Part shown: positions 46,116 through 57,324 of the stretch, piece by piece
How the letters are laid out: the number at the start of each line of letters is the position of its first letter
Numbering within the stretch: position 1 is the stretch's first letter
NCBI GenBank assembly: GCA_002179805.1
Contig: NAVB01000014.1
Location: forward strand, 1 to 64,000
DNA: 64,000 nt
Source: Acanthamoeba lenticulata
Taxonomy: Eukaryota; Discosea; Longamoebia; Acanthamoebidae
Direction: 5' to 3'
Made by a program: the position numbers and the translations under genes
Notes under the pieces: model-generated
What the model was told of the DNA's origin: nothing
The model's input: only the letters and a program-made list of their open reading frames with translations
The model's database searches: none

Positions 46116-49100
46116 TTAGGCCTGGGTCTGGAACTTGATGAACGAGACAAATCGGTTTCTGCCGTGCGAGCTGAAGTCAGCACAGCCCCAAAGAGAAGAA
46201 CAAGCGACAGCGGCGCCCGCGTACCGGTATTTGATGGGATCAACGCACGAGATGGCGTCTTCGTTCTCAAACAGCTTCTTGTACGTGTTCTCCAGCCTCT
46301 TGCGCCTGCTCGCCCACCAGCCCATCGACTTCACATGTGAGCTGCTCGTCCAAATGTAGCAAAAGGCAACAAATGCAACAAAATAAAATATAATTTAAGA
46401 AATATAAAATAATGAAATATAAAATAATATTATTAAAATAAAAGCGAAGAAAAAGGTCGGACCAGTTGTAGGGCTGGAGGATGTCGATGATGGCCATGAA
46501 GTAGATCTCGCCCTGCGGCTCGTCAAAGTCGTTTCTCGAGACCAGTCCGCCCCGGTCGGCCCGGAACGCCGATGCTGGCGTCGTCGACGTCTTGGCCCCG
46601 GCGCCGCCAAACAGCGGCGGATAGAGCGACTTTGCCGGAGGCGCAGCGGCCGGCGACGTTGGCGCCGGGGAAGACGGCGACGACGACAACGGCGACGACG
46701 AGCACAAGGCCGTCAACGCCGCAAAGGACGACGGCGATGACATCGACGACGATGATGATGACGACGACGAAGAGGAAGAGGACGACGTCGAGGACGTGTC
46801 GTCATCGGTCTTGTGGATGAGGAGGAGGAGGCTGTAGTCCATGAGGCCGTGGTTCTCGAGCCACTCGCAGTCGAGCTCAAGCTGCCGGAAGAAGAGCTGC
46901 CGCTTCTCGCGCCCGAGGACCAGCTTCCTGTTCTTCTGGAAGTTGATGTCCTTTTGCACCGCGATCTCCTTGTTCATCAGCTGGCGATGGCACACACGCG
47001 CGCGTGCGTGTGTATGTCAGCACCTCTGGACCGCACGACACACACGCGCGCACAAACGACGGACCTCCTGCTCCGAGGCGTAGCGGCCGGCGAGGGAGCC
47101 CTTGAGGTCGTAGGCCTCGTGCACGGGCAGGTCGCACGGGAACAGGTTCTCCATCACCACAAAGTGCTGTGTCGACGCCTGTCTCGTCGTCGTCGCCGCC
47201 AATGTCGTCAATCCAGTCCAAAGCTCAAGAATTTAAGGAATTGGGACGCGGAGAGGAGGAGGGGCGAGAAACCTACCTTGGTCCGCACGGTGTAGAGCGC
47301 AAAGAAGCGCGTAAGCAGCGAGTCCTGGTGGGCCCGCATGTGCTCGTAGTAGGAGAAGACATTGTCCCGGAAGAACGCAAACTCCTCGTCGCTGATGGTC
47401 TTGATGACGTAGCGCGTGTCCGGCGAGAAGAAGAATTGGGCGCCGCTCTTCCCGGGCGACACGATCGTCGAGAACCCGCCCGCGCCCGGCTCCGACGACG
47501 ACGACGACGCCGCGGCGCCGACGCCCATCGAGGCCTGCCCGCAGAAGAGCGCGTGAGCCCACAGAGAGGACGAGGACGAGGACGACGAGAAGGGGGAAGA
47601 GGCGTACGAGGTAGGCCGCGGGGGAGACCCCAAAGTGGGCCCGAAGGTGGTGGAACACGAGGGGCGCGTGGTCCACGAATTCGGGGCCCGACACGCTGAT
47701 CGTCGTCGTGGACGTGGAGGTGGACGACGTGGTGGTGGAGGACGAGCTTGTCGACATGCCCGCGCTCGCCGTCGGAGACCCCGAGGTCATGGTCGTCATC
47801 GACGCCGTCATCGTTGTCGTCGTCGTTGACATTGACTCTGTCGCGTGTGTCGACGTCGACAGCGACGCCGACGAGGCAGCCTCGAGCCTGTCCCAAACAT
47901 ATGTCGACAATAGTGACGTCAGCAGGAGGAGGACCTCTCGTCTCGAGAGACACACGTACAGGGCGTAGGTGTGGGCCACGAGGGCGTCGTCGTAGATCGG
48001 AGGGTGGCCGGAGCCCAGCGCGCCGGCGTCGGCCCGCGCGCCGGCCGGGAGGGCCTCGACCGACCGCCGGATGCCCTGCCGCAGGTACGTCACCGTCCCG
48101 TAGCCGCTCGACGACGGCTCCACCACCGTGCCTGCCCATGTCTCTCCGCGTCAGCACACGACCGCACGACACGACACACACGCGCGCACACGCACACACA
48201 CGTACCGATGGTGTTGCTTTTCCGGCGAGTGGCGGAGGCGCCGGGCCGGGCCGCCGCCGTCAAGTGGCGGGGCGGCTGCTGCTGGAGTTCGGACGGCTCG
48301 AGGGCGTGCAGCGACGGGAAGGCCGAGGCCAGCAGCGTGCGCGGCGACGACGCCCGAGAGGAAGACGACGACGACGGCGACGATGACGACGGCGACGACG
48401 CCCCGCGGGTGCGCGGGGATGACGTCGGGACCGGAGGCGACGATGACGACGACGACGATGACGTGAGAGTTGAGGTCGAGGCAGGCGGGAGGTCGAGGAG
48501 GGCCGAGCCTTCTTCGCCGTCAGCGAGTCCAATGTTGGCCGCCGCCGGGGCCTTGGCCGACGTCGCGCCAGCGGCGTTGCTATTACTGTTGTTGCCGCTG
48601 TTGCCGCCAAAGAGGGTCATCAGCATGGGCAGCGGGTTGAGCCGCCCGACGCTCTGCCGCTGGCCACCGCCGCCGCCAATGGCGCTGCTGCTGCTGCGGC
48701 GCTCGAGGCGTTCAAGGCACGCGGCGGCGTGCGTCTCGATCTCGGCGGCGCCAAAGGCCTCGTTGCAGATCGGACACTCGACCAGCCCGGGCGAGCTCTC
48801 CTTGGCCTTGCCCGCCAGGCCGCCGACGCTGTTGGCGTTCTCACCACCGTCCTCGTTGTTGTTGTTGTCGTCGTGCGGCAGCCGCGGGGAGCTGCACAAG
48901 AGGTCCTCCTGCGGCCCGACGCCATCGGGCCCGCCCCAGCCCCGCCCGAGGGCCTCGGCCAGGCGCCGGTCGTCGACGGCGGCGGCGGCGGCGGCGCTGC
49001 TGTGGTTGTGGTCGTGGTCGGCCGGGAAGAGCGGCGAGACGGGCCGGAACGGGTTGAACTCGTCGTCGTCCTCGGACGAGCACGACAGGGCTCGCAGCAG

Positions 49101-50851
49101 GCGCGGCTCCACGGCCGGGATGGCCAGCATGCCCGATGGGCGCCTCTGGGACTGGGACTGCTGGGCCTGGCCGTTGGGCTGCGGCCGGAGCGGCGAAGGC
49201 GGCGGCGGCAGCTTGGGCAGGCTGAAGGACTCTGTCGACGCCGACATTGTTGTTGAAGATGACGACGATGACGACGAAGACCATGTCGACGATAATGCGG
49301 ACGACGACGGAGACGAACTCGGCCGAAGCTGATTGGGAAGCGAGACCGTCAGCGGTGTCGCCGCTGTCGAAGATGGCTGGGTCGATGGCTGGACTGACGG
49401 CGTCGCCGGTGGGTGGGCGTGGTGAGGCTGATGCGCCAGCAGCGTCTCCAGCTTGTGGATGAGCTCCGGCAGCGTGCGCTGGAGCACCTCCCCGCCGTCG
49501 TCCTGCATCTCTGCTTTATTTATTCAAACAAAAACAAATTAGAATTTTAAAAATATTGAAACATTAAAAGTAAATCTGAGAAGGGACGGCGCATACCGGA
49601 GCCGGCGGCCAGAAGGCACTCGATGGCGTGGATGTAGAGGCCGAGCGCCCGCTCGGTGTCGCCCCGGCGCTCGCTCTCCTCGGCCGCCTGGGCCGAGGCC
49701 AGGCCCTGCGCGAAGCTGGCCGTTGTCGTCGTTGTTGTTGGCGACAACGACGACGATAGACCCACCGGCTGCGGGGTCGGCACTGGCGCGGCGGCAGCGG
49801 CGGGCTTGGCGGAGGCGGCGACGTTGGCGGCCACGGCCGCCGCTGCCGCGGTCAACGCGGGCGTGACCCTGCTGGCCGTCCCGCCAAAGTTATACGTCGT
49901 CGGCGACGACGACGGCGATGATGATGATGATGGCGATGAAGAAGCCGAAGATGACGTCCCCAGCGGCGGCTGGGAAAGCGCCGGGTAAAACGGTCTCGTC
50001 GGCGAGGCAGTCGCCGGTCCGGGGGCCGGCGACGGCGCGTGATAGGGCGCCGAGGGGAACGCGGCGGCCAGCGCCTCGGGCGAAAGGAACGTGAAGGCTC
50101 CCGAGGCCGTGGCTGTAGCTGTGGCCGTGGCCGTCGACGCCGGCGCGGGCATGGGGAGGGCCGTCAAGGAGACGGCGCGCGTAAGCCCGGCGGCTCCTCC
50201 GGAGCCAGCGGCGGCCGGCGGTGGCGCGAGGCTCGAGGACGAGACCGAGCGGGCCACGCTGTGGTGGTGGTGGGCCGGCAGCAACGTTGCTGCTGCTGTT
50301 GTTGTCGACGGTGACGACGATGTCGGCGATGTCGACGTCGACGCCGCGGCGGATGGGATTGGGACAGATGAGGACGAGGACGAGGAAGAAGCGGGCAAGG
50401 ACGAGAAGAAGGACGGTGAGGAAGACGAAGGCAAGAGCGGTGGAGGCAGCGCGTGGCGCGGCATGGGTGGCGAGATCGAGCGGGCCAGTCGGGCCGACGC
50501 GCTGCGCCCGGCCGGCTTGCCGCCAGCACGAGGCGGGGGCGGGAAGTGGATGCCCGCCAGGCCCGACGAGCCGCTGCTGGAGGCCGGCGTGGCGCTAGCA
50601 GTAGAGGAAGAAGAGGAAGAAGAAGGCGTAGTGGAGAAGGTGGGCAAGAGAAGACCTGACTGGCCCGCGAGATCGCTCACCGACCGTGCCTGCACCGGTA
50701 AGAGAAGTGAATAAGGTCACATGTGGGCTCGATTCGAGTTGCCCGTGTGGCAAACTCGCGTATTTATTTAATCAATTAAAACAATAAATATACAAAATAA
50801 AAACAAACAGTCCCCAAGGTGGTATCTACGTACCGGCGTTGTCGAATTCAT
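46116..50851 (-). CDS. Phosphatidylinositol-phosphate kinase with MIT region and zinc finger
   Basis: One gene read from the ATG at 50851. Exon 1 is only 18 bases (50834-50851, MNSTTP), followed by 49597-50689, 48206-49510, 47960-48131 and further short exons to the stop at 46116; listed junctions keep frame. A Ser/Pro/Ala-rich leader of about 300 residues leads into an MIT-type helical hairpin (FAQGLASAQAAEESERRGDT, ALGLYIHAIECLLAAGS, then across the intron EMQDDGGEVLQRTLPELIHK). A C2HC finger follows (ECPICNEAFGAAEIETHAAA then Cys). The PIP kinase domain shows SGAQFFFSPDTRYVIKTISD, YEHMRAHQDSLLTRFFALYT, VMENLFPC, YDLKGSLAGR (catalytic region), GLMDYSLLLLIH and YFMAIIDILQPYNW. It ends CVDPIKYRSHGRNRFVSFIK. 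Makes a phosphatidylinositol bisphosphate; type I versus II specificity not resolved. Confidence 0.82.
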
Positions 50852-51192
50852 TGTGATTCAGAAACGTGTGGTGCTCTGGAGATGAGGACGGGGTTGTGGT
50901 TGGACACGTGGCTGCTGCGAAGCTGTTAAATCGTCCAATGCGGCTTGTCTAGGTTTTCTGAAGGCTGTTAGCGCGCTGCTACAACCCGTGTGGTTGTGTG
51001 TGGTGTGTCAAGTGCTCTCTATCTCTCTTTCTGGTGTGGCTCCGTTACCGCCTGACGGGGGGGTTCTCCCTCTCGCGTTCTGCTTCACGCGCCAGGCAGT
51101 TGTCCTGAAAGTTCGCGCGATTCATCATTTTCTTTAGGCGCACTGCAAAATAATTCTTTTTCTAAATTATTTTCTCTGCTTTCCCATTGCCC
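50852..51192. other. Intergenic region, promoter of the PIP kinase gene
   Basis: About 340 bases. Upstream of 50851 a CT-rich stretch lies at 51010-51035 and a G run at 51056-51063. No gene seen. Confidence 0.45.
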
Positions 51193-53394
51193 TCATTGGA
51201 CAATGCACTTGGCGCGTACTCCCAGTGGGGGAGTGCCGTCCCGCGTCGCTGCCCTTTGTGCTCTCAGCCGCTCCACCACGTCCCGCCGCGGCACGTGATA
51301 CCCGTCCAGCGGCCTGAACGCGGACGTGGGATTAACGACCTCCTCGACCAGCCGATGGAACGGTAGCGCGACTGCCGTGTCGTGTGAGGCACGTGGGTAA
51401 ATGTCGTGGCGTCAGGGAAACCGTCACCGCCAACAAGTTGTTGAGGAAAAGAGAGACCTTGTTCGCCGTTGACCGCGCTCACTTCGACGCAGGCGCACGC
51501 ACCCACCTCGCGCGCCATCGCCAAGCCCTCCTCGGCCGACACCTGGCGGAAGGCCGACAAGTCGAGCTTGTTCGCCACTGCGCAGCAGTGATCAACATGA
51601 GTGACATGTCTGGAATGAAGAGGGCAACCGAAAGAGAAGAAGTCCAACCAAGAATGACGGCTGGCTTTGGCTCGCCCGGAGCAGAAATGCACATGAACAT
51701 GTCGATCCACTCGCGGACTCTCTGCCAGCTGCGTCGCTTAGTGATGTCGTAGACAACCACCAAGCCGTGCATTCCACGGAAGGTCTTGTTCGCGCCGATG
51801 GTCTTGTTCCACCGGCCAGGGTTGTCGACTTGCCATCCCAGGCCGAACACTTCGTCACAGATTTCCAGCTTGATCTGCTTGCCATCAAGCTCGATGAATT
51901 TGTTGAGGAACATGAACCGCACGACAGATTGTAGCTGCAACCACCTATGATGGACAAAGCGGCCAATCAAGGTCGTCTTGCCCACGCCAGCGTCGCCAAG
52001 GGCCAGGAACTTGAGCTCGAGTTGTTGGCCGTCTGTGGCTGCGTTGACGATCGGGCGCTGGAACAGCACCTCGAGGCGCTCACGCAGCCACGCCATGTAG
52101 CGCACCTTACCTCGACGGCCATCCTCAGGACTCGGGCTGTTGTCGGCCGCGTCCCCACAGAAGCGATCCCAGAGGCGGTCGTCCTCGCTCAGCTCCTTGA
52201 GCTCCTGTAAATTGATGTCAATTGCCCAGCGAGCAGCGGCGAGTCCGAGCTGCTACGTGCTCAGGACTCGTACCGAGCAAACCTGGGCCACAAAGCAGAG
52301 GTCGTAGGGCTCCAGCCACGAGAGGACCTCCAGCATCAGCTCTTGCGGCAGCGCCAGCAGCAGATTGGGCTGCGCCGCGCGCAGGAGGTCGACCACGGCC
52401 TGGTGGCCGGCCTCCCGTGCCAGCTCGACCGCCGTTTGGCGGTCGCAGTTGATGGCATGTGCGCAGGCTCCGCGCGAGAGCAAGAGCTCGACGACCTCGG
52501 CATGGCCCGAGCGCGCGGCGAGGTGCACGGGCGTGTTCCCGCTGCCGTCCGGTTGGTTGGTCCCTGTTGTCGTCGTCCACCAGCGTCAAGTTCGAGACTC
52601 TTGTATCTTGTAGCGCAAGTAAAAGCAGGGCACACCACATCCCGGCCGCGAGAGCAAAAGCTCGACAACGGGCCAGTTGCCGTGCGCGCAGACCATGTGG
52701 AACGGCGTCACTCCGAGTTCGTCGGGACTGCGTCAAACGCGGTTCTTGCGGATGTGAGCGCACGTGAATGGCGCGTCAGGCGAGTAGACAGGAAAGGCGT
52801 AAGCACGAGAAAGGATTGGCCCCGGCGGCCATAAGCAACTGCCAGAGCTCGAGTGATGGCCTCGGTGGCTTGGCCCAGTCCTTGGCCGCTTGGATCCACT
52901 TCGCTGCCGAACCCACCGATCGCAGTTTCTGAGACGTCACCACCTCCGGGAGTCAGGTCATCATTGTACAACAACAAGAGGAGACTAAGGCACGTGAAGT
53001 AGAGTACGGCAGGGAAGGGCCCACGCTGCTCGCTGGCAAGCCAGTGCAGCTCTGACCAGCCGTCGTGCCTCGTTTGCGAGCAGGCGCCGTGTTCCACGAG
53101 CAGACGCACCAAGCCCACATCGAATCGCTGGACGGCAGGCCACAGGTCCGTCAGCTCATCCTTCTTTTCGCCTCTTTGCCCCAGTGAAGAGCCCACACGA
53201 AAGCTGTTGGAGGATAATGAACCATTATCCCTGCATGACTGCCCCGACAAGGAGGTGCCGTTGGCAGCAGAGCACAAAATGGTCAAAAGATATAAAACAC
53301 GTACCGCGCCGGTCGTGCTGGTCGCCGTAGGGTGAGTCTGAACGTCCACGTACGATGCCAGCTCCGCTGCACACTCGTCTTGGGCCTGCCTCAT
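51193..53394 (-). CDS. Ankyrin repeat / F-box / Rab-like GTPase fusion protein
   Basis: Read as one gene from the ATG at 53394 (MRQAQDECAAELASYVDVQ) to the stop at 51193. Ankyrin repeats come first: RFDVGLVRLLVEHGACSQTR then HDGWSELHWLAS, VTPFHMVCAHGNWPVVELLL, and TPVHLAARSGHAEVVELLLS then CDRQTAVELAREAGHQAVVD. An F-box follows directly (LLLALPQELMLEVLSWLEPY DLCFVAQV), completed in the next exon by ELSEDDRLWDRFCGD. Without a stop the frame continues into a small-GTPase domain: P-loop LALGDAGVGKTTLIGRF, MHGLVVVYDITKRRSWQRVR, NKLDL (G4) and EVSAVNG (G5). The switch-II DTAGQE is replaced by EICDEVFGLG with an insertion, so the catalytic glutamine is missing. About seven introns. A ubiquitin-ligase adaptor carrying its own GTP switch is inferred. 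Confidence 0.72.
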
Positions 53395-53727
53395 GGTCGT
53401 TTGAATCCTTTCTTCAGCTAGGTAAATTTTATTATTTTTTTTCTGGCCTGAATAATTAATTCGCAAAAAAGGCGGTGATAGCGCCAAGGGTTGAGAACAC
53501 CACGCAGGACCAGCACATCAGGCTGGCCTGCGTCGATGATCAGCCTGTTTCACAGATGTAATGACGAAGTAACCCTACAACCAAGCACCTAGCCTATCCC
53601 TCGAGCGGTCTACTGCCTTCTTGACGAGCACCATGTGGGAGGGCATCTGGAATTGTGGTAAAGTACAAGAAAAATTGGTTTAATGTTATTTTCATTTATC
53701 CAGACCACTACCAAGATCCGCACGGAC
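53395..53727. other. Intergenic region, no gene seen
   Basis: About 330 bases between two minus-strand genes. 53425-53450 is a T-rich stretch. No coding frame with support. Confidence 0.45.
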
Positions 53728-54956
53728 TCAGTTGAGAAGGTTGTAGATGTCCGACGAACGCTGCCCCCGCTGATGCTCGTAGGATTCCTGTGCGGGACAC
53801 AGGCCAACAGCGCTGGCCAGCAACTCGAGGCCTGAGCCCAAACTTCCACTCTGCGTCGTCACGTGGCTCTGGGCTTGAGCTTGCGCTTGTGCTTGGGCTT
53901 GCAGGCGAAGGCGAAGCTGATGCTCAAGTGCCGAGCGGGCTGACTTGGGCACTTGCTGAGACGGCTGGGGTAGAGCAGCGGTTCGGAGGCGGCGCGAGTA
54001 CTCGGGCTGGGGACGTTTCTGTGTGTAACCCATTGGCGCGACTTGCTCGGTGGTCCCGCCCGGTACCAATCGCCCGATACCGGTCCACGTCGGGCTTGTC
54101 TCCAGTGGAGTACTGTCGAGAGACCCCGTATGACGGGGGCTGTGGCGCTCGTCCTCGCTGTCCACTTCAGGCACAACGGCGTGGGCCATCTCCCCGCAGA
54201 ACTTGGTTGGAATGTCCGCTTGTTGGGCTGAGGAACTGGAAGAGTTCCCAACAGCGCTTGCAGCTCCTCGGGCTCGCTTGCCTTGCGAGGGCTTGTCGGC
54301 GGCGCCGCTCCGGGCGCGCTTGTTGCATGTGGCCGTCGTGGTCCTCTTCTTCCTTCCTCCCGCCTGGCGCGACCTTGGAGTCGAGACCGGCGAGGTTTCT
54401 TCCTTCTCTTGGGCTTGATCGCCTGGCTCGTACTCTCGGCCGATGGCGCTCAGCTTGAAGTTGACTCGGTCGGTGTTGACGCACAGCTTGTGCCCGAGCC
54501 AAGCTGCGGACAGGAGGGGGAGAGCGTCAGCCGGGGAAGTACAACGACAACACCGGACATCAACGTGCCTTGCGTGGGGTTGAGGTAGGGCTCTCGAAGG
54601 AGAAACAGGCACAGTTGAATATTGTTGACTGTCTCGTTCATCTTCGCCCACTCCAATGGTTCGAGAGAAGAGGTTTTACCCAGCAGGGCCGCTTCGGCCA
54701 CCTCCTCAGCAAAGGTTCGTACCTGCAAAGATAATAATCATGAAAACCGTTCAACAACACAACAACACAGGCCTAGAAGCTATGCGTTCATCAAAGGCGT
54801 AAGTGCCCGTACGTTCTCCCACAAGTTGCTTCGTAGGGTGTCAGTGACTTGCCCACTGGATCCAGTAAGCTGTTGTGTGGTTGTTGGCGTTGGTGGTGTC
54901 ATGAAGTTGGTGCTTGCACCTGCTTGGCTTTGGAGCATGACGGCGGGAGACCACAT
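53728..54956 (-). CDS. Probable nuclear protein with bipartite basic signal, unknown
   Basis: Three exons keep frame from the ATG at 54956: 54813-54956, 54554-54722 and 53728-54503, giving 362 residues. The start is uncertain because an open frame, and a second frame with an ATG at 55131, lie upstream and could be an earlier exon. The second exon is a helical segment (LWENVRTFAEEVAEAALLGK, WAKMNETVNNIQLCLFLLRE) and the third opens AWLGHKLCVNTDRVNFKLSA. Then comes a basic stretch with two clusters (GGRKKRTTT, QGKRARG) fitting a nuclear localisation signal, an acidic patch (VDSEDERHS), and a Gln/Ala run of alternating QAQAQAQAQAQ near 53870-53900. No recognised domain. Possibly a chromatin or transcription factor. 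Confidence 0.6.
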
Positions 54957-55540
54957 GCGGAAGTTGTGTGTGTGTGGTTTGCTTGACTCTTGGTCGAGAG
55001 CGTTAGGCAACCTAGTACGGTGCGCTGTCGTCACTTTCTTCTTCTTGGCTCTCTGCTCTGTCAACAGTGATGTCTTGGCTTGAAGCCTGCCAGACTGTAC
55101 TTCTGTCGACAAGGTTTCGCAACAACAACGTCATGCCAAGCGAGCCTCTTTCGTTATCCGGCCTGTGTACGTCAAATCGATGGCTCCCGACGATCAATGT
55201 CGACAATATATGACGTTGCAAAGTAGCGCCAATTACGAATCCCTCTTGTTTTATTGGTGTGTTCTACTTCCTGCAGATGATGCCTGTTTATCTTCCCACA
55301 CACGTGTTCTTGCCTAGGAGGCCAGAAGCAAGAAAGAAGTAGAAGCAGGCTGTTGGGTAGAGAAAACTCTGTGTACATTTGATGACGTAGGTTGATGCCG
55401 GAAGAAGCCAAAAGGAGGCATAGTGCACCAACTACAGACAAAAAGGCAAAGCGGACGCGAACGAGGAGGGCCGCAGCAAGGACAGGCGGCCGAGTAGAGT
55501 ACACAACACAACAACTTGCGATGTAGAGAAGGAGGCACGT
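54957..55540. other. Region upstream of the nuclear-type protein, possible missed first exon
   Basis: About 580 bases before the G-alpha stop. 55012-55131 is open from an ATG at 55131 (MTLLLRNLVDRSTVWQASSQ) with an acidic end and could be a 5' exon of the preceding gene, though no convincing donor was found. The rest is probably promoter and G-alpha 3' untranslated sequence. Confidence 0.35.
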
Positions 55541-57060
55541 CTAGAAGTTGAAGGTGTCGAGAGCCTCAGAGAGCCAGATGTCCTTGCAGGCGTCAAATAC
55601 CATTTGGATGTTGGACGTGTCGGTGGCCGTAGTCAAGTGGATGTAAAGTTGCCTGTTGGGCGAGTGGTTGCGCGAGTTGAACTGCTCCTCGATCCACTTC
55701 TTAGCCTTGGCCACGTCCTGGCCGCCCTTGTACTCGTTAAAGTAGTCGCCTGTTGGGAGCTTGATAAGTTGCTGAAAGAAGAGCAAGACAAAGAAGAAGA
55801 AGAAGGCTGCACAGCGTCGAAAGCGCTGGCATCGACGCCGCGAGGGTCGAGGAAGGCGAAGCAAGCGTGCTCTTAAGAAGAAGACGATGAATGAGGGAGG
55901 TGATCACGTACTGAGGTTGCTATGCTCAAACTTCTGCTCGAAGATGTCGACCTTGTTGAGGAAGAGGATTATGGGCTTCTGGTGGAACCAGTCGTTGTTG
56001 ATGGTGTCCTCGAACAGCTTGAGAGACTCGATCATGCGGTTGGTCTCGTTGTCTTCCTCGAGCACTTGATCGTACTCAGACAGCGCAGCGACGAAGATGA
56101 TCGCCGTCACGTCCTCGAAGCAGTGGATCCACTTCCGACGCTCATTGCGCTGGCCGCCCACGTCCACCATCCTATTGACGTCAAGCAACCCACCCCATAA
56201 GGGATTGAAACAAGAAAGTAGTCAGTTTTCTTGTTCAACAAGGAGCAACGGCATGCGTGGAATGCCAAGAATGCTTCGTGTAGCGCGAGTAGAGGCGGGA
56301 GAGGCTGGTGTTGGTACGTGAAGTTGAGGTTGTTGTGGGAGAACTGGGTCTCGACGATGCCTGTGGTGCGCTTGCGGATGTGGAGGATATCCTCGTCGGT
56401 GATGCGGTATTCGTTAAGATCCTTGAATCGCTCCAAGTTGGAGAAGAAACTGAGTGCGGGATGCGGAAGGTGAGATGAGACAACGAAATGGAACTGCCAA
56501 AGGAAGGATCGTACTAGTGCGTCGAATCGCTCAGCTGGAATTCGTTGGAGCGCTTGAAAGCGGCAGCAATGCCCTCATCGGCCCACAGCTGTCGAATCGC
56601 ATCGTAGAGCTCTGGAGTCCAATCTACTTCCTCGACTTCCTCGTCGAATGCAGCCAACAGCTGTGCCTCCTTCTTCAACGAATCCGAGATGGGAATGCCT
56701 GCACGAAGCAAAATAACGTAGCGGGAAAAGGATGAGGAAAAATCAGCGGCGCTAGAAGATTGGGAACGCTCGCGTACCGAGCTTACGCGCGCCATGGATA
56801 AGGTTGCGCATGTTGACGACCATATTGCTGGCCATCTGGTGTTTGTATTCGGCGAGCTCTTTCTCGCCGAAGCCATTTAGGTAGAGGATGTGCATTTGTT
56901 TGGCAACGGTCGATTTGCCCGAAGCACCAGCTCCTAGCAAGAGCAACTTAACCTCCTTGGTGGCCTTCTTCTTTGCCATAGCAAGTTCCTTATCGATCAT
57001 TCGCGACTGCTCGGCCGCCTTCTTGTCGTCCCCGCTCAAGTTGCTGCACCCGGCTCCCAT
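55541..57060 (-). CDS. Heterotrimeric G-protein alpha subunit
   Basis: Starts at the ATG at 57060 with [20 protein letters not shown]: Gly-2 for myristoylation and Cys-5 for palmitoylation. The P-loop is [20 protein letters not shown]; animal G-alpha subunits read GAGESGKS, so a conserved Glu is Ala here. The helical domain follows. Switch I is [16 protein letters not shown] with the catalytic Arg, switch [22 protein letters not shown] with Gln, then FLNKVDIF (NKxD) and [20 protein letters not shown]. The C-terminus is ALDTFNF with no Cys four from the end, so pertussis-toxin-type modification is not expected. Five introns. It would couple seven-transmembrane receptors to effectors at the plasma membrane. 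Confidence 0.95.
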
Positions 57061-57324
57061 TGTGGCAAATTTAAATGTTCAATTCTCTCGGTATTGAAGC
57101 TGATCCGGGCTGTAGTCGTGCTATTTTTCCCTCCTCCTTCCTCCTTCGACAATAGCCGTACGCGCTTCCCTTCAAGTTTGATTCAACCGTCTCGTCCTCC
57201 GCTCCTTCCCAACCCTAATTAATTGCGTATTAATTTTTGAGCTGTCGACTGATAAAACTATTTTTTCTGTGGGTTCTCACATCCCAAGCAGCTTATTGGC
57301 ACGGCTCGACGTGGAGCCCACAAA
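57061..57324. other. Short intergenic region upstream of G-alpha
   Basis: About 260 bases between the G-alpha ATG and the stop of the kinase gene. It contains CCTCCTTCCTCCTTC repeats at 57132-57147. Promoter expected; no gene seen. Confidence 0.4.

Noticed and set aside
47971..49332. 453-codon plus-strand open frame opposite the PIP kinase gene
   Set aside because: It is the complement of Ser/Asp codon runs and GC-rich low-complexity coding sequence; the minus frame carries the zinc finger and splices in frame to the kinase domain.
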